A stretch of 63,589 nucleotides of DNA from assembly GCA_019359075.1 (NCBI GenBank), contig JAHHIB010000047.1, positions 1 through 63,589 of the forward strand. The letters are read 5' to 3'. Made by a program: the position numbers and the translations under genes. The notes under the pieces are model-generated. The model did not search any database and had not been told where the DNA came from. It was given only the letters and a program-made list of their open reading frames with translations. Positions 43,903 to 53,478 of the stretch are shown piece after piece. Source of the stretch: Kalymmatonema hyalinum WJT4-NPBG1. GTDB taxonomy: Bacteria > Cyanobacteriota > Cyanobacteriia > Cyanobacteriales > Nostocaceae. The number at the start of each line of letters is the position of its first letter. Position 1 is the stretch's first letter.

Positions 43903-44742
43903 GTGAATTTTTCGCCATTCATACTGGCTTCCTTGGGACTGTTGTCAGTAACTATACTTCTGCAAACCTGTTCATCAAAACCAGTGAGCCAGTTATTTTC
44001 TAGTGCTGAAAAAGAAGGAACATCCCAGACGAGTATTCCAAGCTTAGGTTTTGAGCAAGATAGCTTACCAGTTACAGAGATTGCTAAGCAAGTTACAGTT
44101 CGGATTTTAACCCAAGCTGCGTCTGGTTCTGGGGTGGTGATTGCTCGTCAAGGTCAAACCTATACAGTTCTAACTTGCCAGCATGTAGTGCAAGAGAGCA
44201 AAAATGGTCGTTATAGTGTACTGTCTGCTGATGGCAAAACTTACCCTGCTCGTTTAAAATCCATGCGAAGTTTGGAGGATGTAGACCTAGCTTTAGTGCA
44301 GTTTGATAGTAAAATTCCCTACCGAGTCGTAGCACTAGGGGATTCTCATTCCTTATCTGCTGGCACTCAAGTATATGCTGCCGGATTCCCTAATTATCAC
44401 TTTATTAACCAAAATAATATTGAGGATACTCAAGATTGGGGAACGAAAGCGTTTCGGTTAACAACGGGAAAAGTGTCTTTGTTATTAGAGCGATCGCTAC
44501 CACAAGGATATAGTTTGGGCTATACCAATGAAGTAGAAGTGGGCATGAGTGGTGGTCCGGTTTTGAATCAAAGAGGTGAAGTTGTTGGTATTAACGGTCG
44601 ATTAAAATACCCTGTACAGGGTATTGAAGTGTTTACGTTTGCTGATGGTACCAAGCCCTCTAAGGAACTTTTTCAGCAGATGGAGGCTCTGAGTTGGGCT
44701 GTTCCCATCGTCACATTTCGGCAATTATCTGACGTTAAATAA
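43903..44742 (+). CDS. Exported trypsin-like serine protease (S1 family)
   Basis: The GTG start gives an N-terminal hydrophobic segment with LLQTCSS, a possible but imperfect lipobox. The protease core has His94 (VLTCQHVVQ), Asp128 (EDVDLALVQ) and Ser216 (EVGMSGGPVL), so the catalytic triad is complete. It is HtrA-like in the catalytic domain but without a PDZ domain at its 279 residues. It pairs with the COP23 gene. The 3' end converges on the glycosyltransferase gene with 12 bp between. Confidence 0.88.
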   Translation: MNFSPFILASLGLLSVTILLQTCSSKPVSQLFSSAEKEGTSQTSIPSLGFEQDSLPVTEIAKQVTVRILTQAASGSGVVIARQGQTYTVLTCQHVVQESKNGRYSVLSADGKTYPARLKSMRSLEDVDLALVQFDSKIPYRVVALGDSHSLSAGTQVYAAGFPNYHFINQNNIEDTQDWGTKAFRLTTGKVSLLLERSLPQGYSLGYTNEVEVGMSGGPVLNQRGEVVGINGRLKYPVQGIEVFTFADGTKPSKELFQQMEALSWAVPIVTFRQLSDVK

Positions 44743-44754
44743 TTTTCAATATGT

Positions 44755-45819
44755 TCAATATGCTAGCTGAAGACAAGCTTGTACAACCCTATCTAGAAAA
44801 TTTTGATTCCAATGTGCAAACCGTTTTGCTTGTTGTTGAGCATTTTCGGTAATTTGGGGTAGAAGAGCGATCACATTTAACAAACTTTCCTTTGTGAGTG
44901 GTTCGTCAGGTGAAACTGCGACTCCCAAATTTAAGAGAGCTTTTGCCGTATGCCACTTTTCCATATCTTTAGGAAAGACAATTTGGGGTATTCCAGCTAA
45001 CAAACAAGCCACTGAAGTGATAAAACCTGCATGATGTATGGCAAGAGCTTTTTCCTTTAAAACAATTTTTAAATCCCCAAAAATACATTCAGGCTTAAGC
45101 GTATCTACTACTAACGAGTAATGATGCCAATCTTGTGCAAGATAAGCCCAAGCACCTCCACGTTCATTACCAAGGTTTTCGGGGAACGGTGCGGAGTGAA
45201 TACCCACATATTCTGCTTGAGTCCGTGCAACGTTGTAGGGATCTAGTTCTGGAATAGAGAAAATAAATGAGCGATCGCCATTGAGCAAATAGCCAAGAGG
45301 AGCATCAAAGCCAGTAACTTGCTTTACCGATGCTTCTACTTCAGCTTGACGATGAATGGCAGCAATTGGTACGGGTAAAGGGCGAATAGGTGGGAAATCT
45401 TTAACGCTCGGTGGTACGCTAAAGCCATTTCCGACTACAATGGTGGGAATTTTCCCTTTTGCGGCTAGCACTAGAGCCGGAGCATAATCAGCAACAATCA
45501 ACGATGGCTTTACTAAATCAACCAAGTTTTGCCATGCTTTGATATGGAAACTCAATGTCAATGCCGTACTGAAACCAAATATATATAGAATGTCAGTAAA
45601 TAAATAAGATTTGTTATCGCCTTTGTCATCCAAGGAGCGTATCATTGCCCCAGGAGCCTGTAACACCTTTCCAGGAAGATTAGCACCTTTAATTTGGGCG
45701 TTCTGCAAGGCAAAAATCGGTTCAATTCCAGAAGCTTGTAATTTCTGTGCGATCGCTGCTAGCAGATGAAGGTGTCCCTGCCCTCCCCCGATTTCCCAAG
45801 CAAGTAAGGCTCTAGTCAT
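44755..45819 (-). CDS. GT1-like glycosyltransferase
   Basis: The 354-residue protein starts MTRALLAWEIGGGQGHLHLL with the N-terminal GGGxGH nucleotide-fold loop of UDP-glycosyltransferases. The C-terminal half carries LAIHHAGFITSVACLLAGIP QIVFPKDMEKWHTAKAL, the nucleotide-sugar-binding block of the GT1/MurG-like GT-B fold. It has no membrane helix. The acceptor is unknown. It is 153 bp downstream of the CIS ATPase gene on the same strand but probably not part of that operon. Confidence 0.85.
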   Translation of the reverse strand: MTRALLAWEIGGGQGHLHLLAAIAQKLQASGIEPIFALQNAQIKGANLPGKVLQAPGAMIRSLDDKGDNKSYLFTDILYIFGFSTALTLSFHIKAWQNLVDLVKPSLIVADYAPALVLAAKGKIPTIVVGNGFSVPPSVKDFPPIRPLPVPIAAIHRQAEVEASVKQVTGFDAPLGYLLNGDRSFIFSIPELDPYNVARTQAEYVGIHSAPFPENLGNERGGAWAYLAQDWHHYSLVVDTLKPECIFGDLKIVLKEKALAIHHAGFITSVACLLAGIPQIVFPKDMEKWHTAKALLNLGVAVSPDEPLTKESLLNVIALLPQITENAQQQAKRFAHWNQNFLDRVVQACLQLAY

Positions 45820-45972
45820 TCATTCTGAATCCTAATCTTGACCACTAAGCTGGAGGAAAGGGAAGCATCAAAATATAATCTCAATCATCTGAGTCTTTGT
45901 TGCCTTGATTTTATAGACTTTACTGCCATTTTTCTTGGTGCTTGCTGTGATGGAAAATAGCTACTGTAGAAA

Positions 45973-47967
45973 TCAAATCCATCCCCCAATTTCTACCTCT
46001 GTCAGGGATTTTTCCAACTTAGCATATTCTGTTCGTGCAGCACGCAACAAGTGTTTCATCTGTACTGGTTCTTCGGCATCAGCAGCTAGGAATGCGGCGT
46101 TTAATGCTATGTTGCGAATATTACCACCAGAAACACTGAGCTGTGCCAACTTAGTAGCATCTAAACCAACGGTTGGGGTATTCGGTGGAAAAATACGTCG
46201 CCAAATCTCCGCCCGTTGAGCAGTATCTGGGAAGGGAAACTGAACGACAAAGCGGATGCGTCGCTGAAAAGCTGTATCCAGGGAACTCTTGAGATTGGTC
46301 GTTAAAATTGCCAAGCCAGGATAGCATTCCATACGTTGCAACAGGTAGCTAACCTCAATGTTGGCATAGCGGTCATGGCTGTCTTTGACATCACTACGCT
46401 TGCCAAACAAAGCGTCAGCTTCGTCGAATAGTAGGATGACCCCACCTTCTTCCGCCGCGTCGAACACTAACCGCAGATTTTTCTCTGTCTCACCGATGTA
46501 TTTACTGACAACCGATGACAAGTCAATACGGTAGACATCGAGGCGCAATTCATGCGCTAGCACCTCCGCCGCCAGTGTCTTACCCGTACCGCTGGCACCT
46601 GCAAATAAGGCGCTGATTCCCAGTCCACGCGTGTTCTTGGCAGCAAATCCCCAAGCTTGATACACAGTGGCTCGTTGACGCACATGGGCTGCAATTTCAT
46701 GCAACATTTGTTCCTGTGCGGTTGGTAACACCAAATCTTGCCAATTAACAGTGGGGGTAATGCGCTGGGCTAGTTCATCCAATCGCGGACGTGCTTGCAT
46801 TCGGCAAGCATCCCACAAAATATTACCCAAATCTCTTTCCTGACTCTGACTCAAGTTACCTGCAACTTCAGTATAAGCAGAGCGAATCGTCGAGGGGCTA
46901 AGGTTAAACTGAGCTACTAGCCTGTTGAGTTGTCCGTTCAATTGGGGTGCAAGTTCAGCCAAGGTGCTTTGCCAGAGTACTGTTTGCTCCTCGGTAGTGG
47001 GTTTGTGAACATCAAAACTAACTACTGGGCGTTGCAGTTGGTGCATCCGTTCCCGACTAGTTACAAACAAAAAACTATTGACTCGCTCAATGAAACGCCC
47101 AATAGCATTAGCGCGGGCTTGATCGGTCATGTCAATTTTGTCATAATCTAGCAGTAAGGCACCTCGACTTAAAATCGCCTCCCGCTCCCACAGGTTCTTA
47201 AGAGTTTCCATCTCGTTAGGTATGGATGGCACAATCTGAGCAGGCATGATACTCAAAGTAACACCCAGCATTTTACAGACCTTTGCGGCGATCGCACGTT
47301 TGCTTGTAGGTTCAGAACCACACAACTGCACAACAGGTAACATCCCCGTCTTTTGTGTGTGGTTCCACACTAGTGCTACTTGCTCTGCTAGTTTCTGGTG
47401 CGATGTCACCAAATCCCCAACATCTCCTAACGGCTCAACGATTCCGACCAGCCGTTCATCAACATACTCCGTACCGACAAGATAGTGCAAAATCCGTTCG
47501 TCAATCCTTAGGGGGCAGAGAGTCAACGCCCTCCCGTCCCCTATCTCAATTAGCCGCCAACGACGTAACGGGGCATGAGGTGCGATCGCGTCCCAATGGG
47601 CATCAGGTAATGCTGCTAGGGCTAAACTAAAGGTCGGGTAAGCTCGCTGTGTGTCTCCCTGCGCTGCGGCACACAAACCACCAAAGTCGCCACTAAACTC
47701 CATACATGCACACATCAACAGTAGATCGCACTCAAAGTTGGAAAGACCGAAAATTCTACATACTTGATCTAATGCTGATGGCGCTGGCATGGCAGCAATT
47801 GCTTCCTGTAAATCTTGCTGCCGTGAATACTCTTGTTCTTCGACTTCAGATTGATTCTGCGAGCTGAAAGTGTATTTTTCTATCGCACCGCGCACCACGG
47901 CTAGAGCTGCTGATAGGTAGCGCTGGTTTGCGTCATACCAATTGTGATTAATTGTTGTAGCATTCAT
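45973..47967 (-). CDS. CIS AAA+ ATPase (Pvc15-like)
   Basis: From ATG 47967 the product is 664 residues; the frame extends to 48012 but would overlap the upstream gene. The N-terminal half is a degenerate helical and AAA-like region. The C-terminal AAA+ module has Walker A GASGTGKT (about 455-463), Walker B VILLFDEADALFG (about 509) and the arginine-containing FQRRIRFVVQFPFP. ATPases of this kind are a signature of eCIS loci; in PVC and Afp, Pvc15/Afp15 is needed for assembly, perhaps effector loading. Last gene of the right CIS block. Confidence 0.92.
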   Translation of the reverse strand: MNATTINHNWYDANQRYLSAALAVVRGAIEKYTFSSQNQSEVEEQEYSRQQDLQEAIAAMPAPSALDQVCRIFGLSNFECDLLLMCACMEFSGDFGGLCAAAQGDTQRAYPTFSLALAALPDAHWDAIAPHAPLRRWRLIEIGDGRALTLCPLRIDERILHYLVGTEYVDERLVGIVEPLGDVGDLVTSHQKLAEQVALVWNHTQKTGMLPVVQLCGSEPTSKRAIAAKVCKMLGVTLSIMPAQIVPSIPNEMETLKNLWEREAILSRGALLLDYDKIDMTDQARANAIGRFIERVNSFLFVTSRERMHQLQRPVVSFDVHKPTTEEQTVLWQSTLAELAPQLNGQLNRLVAQFNLSPSTIRSAYTEVAGNLSQSQERDLGNILWDACRMQARPRLDELAQRITPTVNWQDLVLPTAQEQMLHEIAAHVRQRATVYQAWGFAAKNTRGLGISALFAGASGTGKTLAAEVLAHELRLDVYRIDLSSVVSKYIGETEKNLRLVFDAAEEGGVILLFDEADALFGKRSDVKDSHDRYANIEVSYLLQRMECYPGLAILTTNLKSSLDTAFQRRIRFVVQFPFPDTAQRAEIWRRIFPPNTPTVGLDATKLAQLSVSGGNIRNIALNAAFLAADAEEPVQMKHLLRAARTEYAKLEKSLTEVEIGGWI

Positions 47968-47974
47968 AAAGCGT

Positions 47975-49174
47975 TTACCACTGCGCTGAAGAATCCTCCT
48001 GCTGCAAACCAATCAACTGTCGTCGCTTCCAAGCGTAGTGAAGAATATTAACTCCTAGTTCCTGAGCAGTGCGAATCACAAGTCGGGGTAAATTCAATTC
48101 TCTATCCAGTCCCCAAGCTGCTGCTAAGTCACCAATCACTAAAATAATTCCTCCCCCGATTAAAACTCGAACCAGGTGTTGATTGATTGTTGGCATTGCA
48201 GCAAATAAAAAAGGTCGTGTCCTTAAAGGATGTCTTCGCGATTCTTCTAAGGGTTTCAAGGGGCTTTCCAACTGAATAGCCAAGGCTTGAGTACTTTCAA
48301 TCAGTCCTGTAGCGTCAGCAGGTGCATCAACGACAAGCACTCCACCGCTGTTTAAGTAACTTTTTAAGGATTCAAATTCAGGATTATTAAGAGATAATGC
48401 TTGTCTCCCCGTAAGGTATAAGAGGTCATATTCTTGGATACTTTCCTGTAAACTGACCTGACCTACTTCATCAGCCCCCCGCAAAAATGGGTACAGTGGT
48501 TCTACAGATTGTATCAAGTAAGATAAATTAAAAAAATTCCGAGCGCATTCACCATCATCACTATGATTTACTTGCGCCATACGTACAATTGCTTGGGGGC
48601 GTGCTTGTGCTGTACGACGGCAGGACAAATCAATATTGTTGTAACCAGGAAAGAAAACATCCGCAGGCTGGGTAATCGTAGTTTGTCCTGGTTGCAGGAG
48701 TATCCGACAAAGTTCTATTTCTAAACTTTCTGGTGTAGAGTTTTTTTGGTCAAATCGGTAGGTTTCTTGAACGATATCTTTCTGCTGCTCGTTGCGCAGT
48801 TCATTGGGGTCTACGTAACTTACTATTAAGTAGACCATAATCGGCTCAGTCTTTGCGACTTCTAAGTCAACCGGAAAGTCATAAGACTGAGGCACAACAA
48901 TCAGATTGCCGGCTACATCAATTGCAATACCAGGCTGAATTTGTACCCATCGTCCATCGCGGTATTTAGCTTCTGCTTGACGGGGAGCCGGAATGACTCG
49001 GACGCCCAAACCACAGGCAATTCCTGGTTGGTTCAAGCATTGATAGTGAACATTTTGCTTTCTGCGATGATAATCGTGTGCTTTGCTCCAGCGTTTAGCA
49101 TCTATGAGTAAACCGTCTGTTGCTTTAAGTCGTTCAAAGGGTTGGATTGGGGGTGGTGGAAAAGGATGTGTCAT
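47975..49174 (-). CDS. CIS-associated DUF4159-type protein
   Basis: The 399-residue protein has an N-terminal baseplate-linked segment (LKATDGLLIDAKRWSKAHDY HRR, then GLGVRVIPAPRQAEAKY and GIAIDVAGNLIVVPQ). A C-terminal DUF4159/glutamine-amidotransferase-like region follows (LLYLTGRQALSLNNPEFESL KSYLNSGGVLVVDAPAD). It sits between gpI and the ATPase, a position held by this family in other cyanobacterial CIS loci. Exact role unknown; the N-terminal part resembles phage baseplate fibre-adaptor segments. Confidence 0.7.
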   Translation of the reverse strand: MTHPFPPPPIQPFERLKATDGLLIDAKRWSKAHDYHRRKQNVHYQCLNQPGIACGLGVRVIPAPRQAEAKYRDGRWVQIQPGIAIDVAGNLIVVPQSYDFPVDLEVAKTEPIMVYLIVSYVDPNELRNEQQKDIVQETYRFDQKNSTPESLEIELCRILLQPGQTTITQPADVFFPGYNNIDLSCRRTAQARPQAIVRMAQVNHSDDGECARNFFNLSYLIQSVEPLYPFLRGADEVGQVSLQESIQEYDLLYLTGRQALSLNNPEFESLKSYLNSGGVLVVDAPADATGLIESTQALAIQLESPLKPLEESRRHPLRTRPFLFAAMPTINQHLVRVLIGGGIILVIGDLAAAWGLDRELNLPRLVIRTAQELGVNILHYAWKRRQLIGLQQEDSSAQW

Positions 49175-49180
49175 ATAATT

Positions 49181-50179
49181 TTAACTTGTGGCTTCTATCA
49201 ATAATTCATAAGTGCAATAAGCAGGTTTTTCTTGTTCGATGATTTGTCGTACTAATTCTTCGTGGATGCGATTAAGACGGTCTGGACGCAAGCGTACTAC
49301 AAAGTGAAATGGTCGCCCACCTGCTAACACTGCTGTGCCGAGTTTTGCTTCCGCCAGTACAAAACTCTGACCAAAAGGTTCTGTGATGCTGATATGTTGC
49401 TCATCTAAAGGCAAACCTGTATATAGATGCAAGTAAAGACGCAAACCCTTACGGGTTCCGCGCCAGCGATAAAGTTCTACCGCACGGCGAATTAAACGCC
49501 GCTGTTGGTTGAGATTCCAAATCGAATCTACTGGCCAAGCAACCCAATGAGCCAAGAAAGGCAGTAGTGCCTGTGGAGAAGTTAATGGATCTAAGTTTGC
49601 CCACATGACATTGAAACTGTCGATCACAGGTTGAAAAGCTTGTTCAAAAATCTTCATGAAGCGACCAATATAGTCTACTTCCCGATACAAAATTGGCAAA
49701 AACTCCATGTAGTTACTGTAGGGACGGATGTATAAGCCAAATTCTTCTTGCTGAATTTTTTCAGTATCTGTATCTTGGTCAATGTATACAGATACTATGC
49801 AGCGAAAGTTAAGAATTAATTTGTCTGTTGTTCCCGCAACGATTGCTTGCTGATCCTCAAAAAATGTAGCGGGAATTTGAAAATAAAGCACAGCATCCAT
49901 CTTTGAGCCTAGGGCAATCTCGCTACCTTCTGTACCAATCCGACACCAACTACTGGGAAAATCACCTTCAACTCTCAAACTCATCCGCAAGGGTCGCCTG
50001 GACAAGTTTTGCACTTGCACAATCATCTCGCTTGGTTCTCCCGGATGCAAGAGCAAATTAGGTCCAGCCACATCTGTGCTGTCGGAAAGAGGAGATGTCA
50101 TAGAGACCGGTAAAGCCTCGGGAATTTGCATTGGTGTTAATACAATGCTTACAGCTGGGCTGGAACGACTTTGAACCAT
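49181..50179 (-). CDS. CIS baseplate protein, phage P2 gpI-like (Pvc12 position)
   Basis: The C-terminal 190 residues carry the tail-protein-I pattern (LPILYREVDYIGRFMKIFEQ, LLPFLAHWVAWPVD, RRLIRRAVELYRWRGTRKGL). The first 140 residues form an Ig-like beta domain (LLLHPGEPSEMIVQVQNLSR RPL) similar in style to the membrane Ig proteins of the left block. It lies 12 bp after gpJ. It should form the baseplate wedge. Confidence 0.9.
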   Translation of the reverse strand: MVQSRSSPAVSIVLTPMQIPEALPVSMTSPLSDSTDVAGPNLLLHPGEPSEMIVQVQNLSRRPLRMSLRVEGDFPSSWCRIGTEGSEIALGSKMDAVLYFQIPATFFEDQQAIVAGTTDKLILNFRCIVSVYIDQDTDTEKIQQEEFGLYIRPYSNYMEFLPILYREVDYIGRFMKIFEQAFQPVIDSFNVMWANLDPLTSPQALLPFLAHWVAWPVDSIWNLNQQRRLIRRAVELYRWRGTRKGLRLYLHLYTGLPLDEQHISITEPFGQSFVLAEAKLGTAVLAGGRPFHFVVRLRPDRLNRIHEELVRQIIEQEKPAYCTYELLIEATS

Positions 50180-50190
50180 AGTATTTTCCC

Positions 50191-52401
50191 TTAGCTACTG
50201 ATGATATCGATGACATGACTCGAACGCAGAACCGTATCAGTCCAAGAACATATCAAACCATTTGAACCTGGGTCAATCAAAGGTTCTGGTGCTGATTGTC
50301 GCCGCCAAATTCCCCCTTGCTTGCGGATGGGAAACAACAGAACTGCTCCTAAATAACGCACTCCCTGAGTTTGTTGCAGTAACGCCACAATATCTGATTG
50401 ATAAACGGGTCTTCCAAATGGCCAACCTTTACCGTCTAGTCCTCCAGTTAAGGGATTTAAATATTTATACAGGGCAACCCGAATGTTGCGGAGAATCCCC
50501 TCTCGCGCCACGGTATTTTCATAGGCTGGTTCTAGAGAAATTTGGGTCTGAACGGAAACACCAATATATTCTGGTTCTTGCAGTTGTATTTGTACTCCTA
50601 GTAACCGTCTTTCATCTAAGTATTGCAAAACTTGCTCTTGGAGTTCGGCGCTGAGGATCAACTCTTCTGGTGCTATGCCTTCCCCTTGAGCAATGGCATC
50701 TGTATTTGCCTGAGGGACAATAACTAAACTCACTGTACCTGCAGTACTCTCAGCAGTCACTGGCAAACAGCGAACGCGAGCGATCGCTCCACCGCCCGCC
50801 GCCCGCGTCAAAACTTCAAAGTCTTCAGCTGTGACTGCGCGATCGCGGGTACGTAGTATGGACGGTGCCCTGATGACAGCTTGCTCCAATGATTCTCCAT
50901 CCGTACCATTGATAGCTGCTTTATGGTTGATCACTCTGGCAACAAAAGGAACGCCAGACTTTAAAAACTGAAGTGTGGCAGCTTTGACATTACCCTGTTT
51001 ACCGCCTCCAATGCGATAAGCAACCATTTTAATCTCTGAACCACTCGCAGGAACCGCCCCGTATTGGTGTTCAAGGGTGTCAATATCAGTCACTTGAACT
51101 GATGTGTCTTCTGCTCTTGGTTGCTGTCTTGGTTGCTGTAAATGGGAGCGAACTTGTGTTTGTCGTTTGATTTGACTGGGTTCTTTGATCAACGGTCCAA
51201 ACTGCACTGTACCAGTTAATGAATCAATGGTATAATGACGGTCTAAAGGTCCAGAATCTGCAAAATCTCTCACCTCAACCCACTTTTGCGGCAAGCCACC
51301 AGGGGGAGTTACGGTAATGTATTCCTCGTTTCCTCGGCGTTCTAGAACAGGTGCCGATTGTAGTTGATAAGTCTGACCTGGTTTACCATTACTGATTCCC
51401 AAGCGTTCATCTTGAATTAGTGCGCTTTGACTAGCCCGAACCGTACCACCAATTGCCTGCACCCCTAAGCTAGTAATCCGTGGTGAACGATTGTAACCTG
51501 ATTGATTTCCTTGTGGAGTTGTCAAGACACAGCGCAGCCAGCGACCTCGGTAAGTAGTAAAGTTTGTGACGGGCCAATTTGGAGGTAAATGCAGAACGAC
51601 ATCTGCACCTTGCTCAGGATTGCGACCCTGTTGCGCCATTTCATAAAAACTGAAGCCGCGAGTCAGATCATCTGCTTCGCGCAATAAAACTGGTTGCCAT
51701 TGCTCTCCATCCCAAGCTTCCCAGGAACGAGGTGGTTGATTGGGGTTAATACCAGTAGGCGTAGCAGCAGGACCTGTGAAAGTGACTGCTAGGACATTAC
51801 CATCTAAAGGATCATCAGAATTAATCACTAGGTAAAAGCAGTTACCAAACTGAGGTTGCTCCTCAAATACAGATTGTTCGCTACCTTCCCAATAGCCGTC
51901 AGGTTGACGAGTCCATTGATTTGTGAGTTTGACTCGGAAAGATTGAGGAATTTCTTCAACAGTTTGTGCCGTTAAAAAGTGCTGTAGCTCTGGTTTGGCG
52001 ATGATTAAAGGAGAATCTGTGCTAAAGGTAATGGCTTCTGTGGTCTCTGTTCGCAAGGTCGAGACTTCTGTTCCCAATGGAATTGTATAAGCTTCAGGTA
52101 GGTCGGAGGTTAAATAAAAACTTAATTCTGTTCGTGCTGGGGCGGGAGGTTGGAGGCGAATACCCAGTAATTCTAAAAAAGCGACATAATTTTTACGTGG
52201 TACTTGGTTGAATCTGAGCAACATTTGGTCAGTTAACCAAGCAAATAACTCAATCAGCGTAATTCCTGGATCGCTGAGGTTGTGATCTGTCCATTCTGGA
52301 CAGTAACGAGGGATACGTGTAATGCATTCTTCCACTAAGTCATCGAAGGAGCGATCGTCTAAGTTGGAAGTTGGCAGTTTAGGCAAAAAGTCAAATTCCA
52401 C
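50191..52401 (-). CDS. CIS baseplate J / gp6-like protein (Pvc11)
   Basis: The 736-residue protein starts with FDDLVEECITRIPRYCPEWT DHNLSDPGITLIELFAWLTD, the classic start of putative baseplate assembly protein J in CIS, and later has VIRAPSILRTRDRAVTAEDF EVLTRAAGG. The length is typical of Pvc11-type proteins. It lies two bases downstream of the gp25 stop codon, so the genes are translationally coupled. It builds the wedge between the hub and the sheath. Confidence 0.95.
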   Translation of the reverse strand: MEFDFLPKLPTSNLDDRSFDDLVEECITRIPRYCPEWTDHNLSDPGITLIELFAWLTDQMLLRFNQVPRKNYVAFLELLGIRLQPPAPARTELSFYLTSDLPEAYTIPLGTEVSTLRTETTEAITFSTDSPLIIAKPELQHFLTAQTVEEIPQSFRVKLTNQWTRQPDGYWEGSEQSVFEEQPQFGNCFYLVINSDDPLDGNVLAVTFTGPAATPTGINPNQPPRSWEAWDGEQWQPVLLREADDLTRGFSFYEMAQQGRNPEQGADVVLHLPPNWPVTNFTTYRGRWLRCVLTTPQGNQSGYNRSPRITSLGVQAIGGTVRASQSALIQDERLGISNGKPGQTYQLQSAPVLERRGNEEYITVTPPGGLPQKWVEVRDFADSGPLDRHYTIDSLTGTVQFGPLIKEPSQIKRQTQVRSHLQQPRQQPRAEDTSVQVTDIDTLEHQYGAVPASGSEIKMVAYRIGGGKQGNVKAATLQFLKSGVPFVARVINHKAAINGTDGESLEQAVIRAPSILRTRDRAVTAEDFEVLTRAAGGGAIARVRCLPVTAESTAGTVSLVIVPQANTDAIAQGEGIAPEELILSAELQEQVLQYLDERRLLGVQIQLQEPEYIGVSVQTQISLEPAYENTVAREGILRNIRVALYKYLNPLTGGLDGKGWPFGRPVYQSDIVALLQQTQGVRYLGAVLLFPIRKQGGIWRRQSAPEPLIDPGSNGLICSWTDTVLRSSHVIDIISS

Positions 52402-52403
52402 AG

Positions 52404-52820
52404 TTACTCTCCTTCACTAAGTAAATAGAAAGGATAAACAAAGCTGTTAACGTCAGAATAGTTTTTGAGACGATAATCAATAGTAATGTCTACTTTGCCA
52501 CGCACTGGGTCAGGTTCAGTCAGAACTTGATTGATAATAATGCGCGGTTCCCAAACCTCCAAAGCCTCTAAAACATAAATACGAATCCGGATCAGGGTAT
52601 CGCTATTCAAGGGCGCAAACGCCAATTCCGACAAGCGTGACCCAAAATTTGGTCGATAAACCCGCTCACCAACTCCAGTGCGGAGGATGATCCAAATGGA
52701 TTCTTTAACTTTTTGATCTTCAGAGCTTAGTTGTATCCCACCCTGCAAATTCAAACTGAGTGGGAAAGCCCAACCTGTGCCCAAATAGGGTCTTTGCTGA
52801 CCGTAAACCGTATCTGGCAT
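52404..52820 (-). CDS. CIS baseplate gp25-like protein (Pvc9)
   Basis: The 138-residue protein has the GPW/gp25 pattern: GTGWAFPLSLNLQGGIQLSS, then IWIILRTGVGERVYRPNFGS and the EPR motif in LEVWEPRIIINQVL. In T4, gp25 nucleates sheath assembly through the EPR core. It immediately precedes gpJ in transcription order. Confidence 0.95.
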   Translation of the reverse strand: MPDTVYGQQRPYLGTGWAFPLSLNLQGGIQLSSEDQKVKESIWIILRTGVGERVYRPNFGSRLSELAFAPLNSDTLIRIRIYVLEALEVWEPRIIINQVLTEPDPVRGKVDITIDYRLKNYSDVNSFVYPFYLLSEGE

Positions 52821-52947
52821 GAAGACAATCCTCGCTCGTTCTGGCTGTTACGTCTATATCTTCAAAAATATCCGCAGATAAGTTTTAAACATATTCGCCA
52901 AACGTCGATACAATTTTGGAATCATAGATTTTAGATTTTGGATTGTG

Positions 52948-53445
52948 TCACCCGCCTATTAAAACAGAGTTACAACCACGGGTAATTTTATTAATTGGAC
53001 CGAGTGCTTCCACAATGGTGTCACCCATGCGACAAGCAGGTAAGCCGTTGATTAGCACTGTTTTGCTACCGTCAATGACAACACCAGAACCGTGGGGAGG
53101 GACTGGTAGCGGTGTTGTGCAAACATGAATATCAGCACCAAGAGAGCTACTCTTGATAGTGCTATTCATAGAAGTTGATAGTGATGCCTTAGTACTTTGT
53201 TCTGTAGCTATAGCAGCAGGCGCTGCTGGTGTACCCAGAGCAGCTTTTGAGGCTGCTTCAACACTTATGATCGTCGCATCAGTGGCTTGTTTAGCTGCTA
53301 GCAATCCAGCGACCGACGCCGCAGGTATACCCCGCCACGCCGGGAGATTGCCAATCAGTACATCCCGGCTCCCTGGACCTCCTGTTAAGACTGGCGGTAA
53401 AGGGTGTGCTACAGAATCGCTAATTCTTGCTGCTGGTCTACCCAT
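52948..53445 (-). CDS. PAAR-domain spike-tip protein (Pvc10)
   Basis: The 165-residue protein starts MGRPAARISDSVAHPLPPVL and ends with LINGLPACRMGDTIVEALGP and a GCNSVLIGG turn, forming a PAAR cone split by an Ala/Thr-rich internal insertion (about 45-100). The His and Cys positions for metal binding at the apex (H14, HVCTTP, CRMGD, CNSV) are present. It caps the VgrG-like spike encoded 33 bp upstream in transcription order. The 127 bp between it and gp25 contain nothing I recognise. Confidence 0.93.
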   Translation of the reverse strand: MGRPAARISDSVAHPLPPVLTGGPGSRDVLIGNLPAWRGIPAASVAGLLAAKQATDATIISVEAASKAALGTPAAPAAIATEQSTKASLSTSMNSTIKSSSLGADIHVCTTPLPVPPHGSGVVIDGSKTVLINGLPACRMGDTIVEALGPINKITRGCNSVLIGG

Positions 53446-53478
53446 ACAAACCTCCTCGGCACAATTACGTTGATTTAC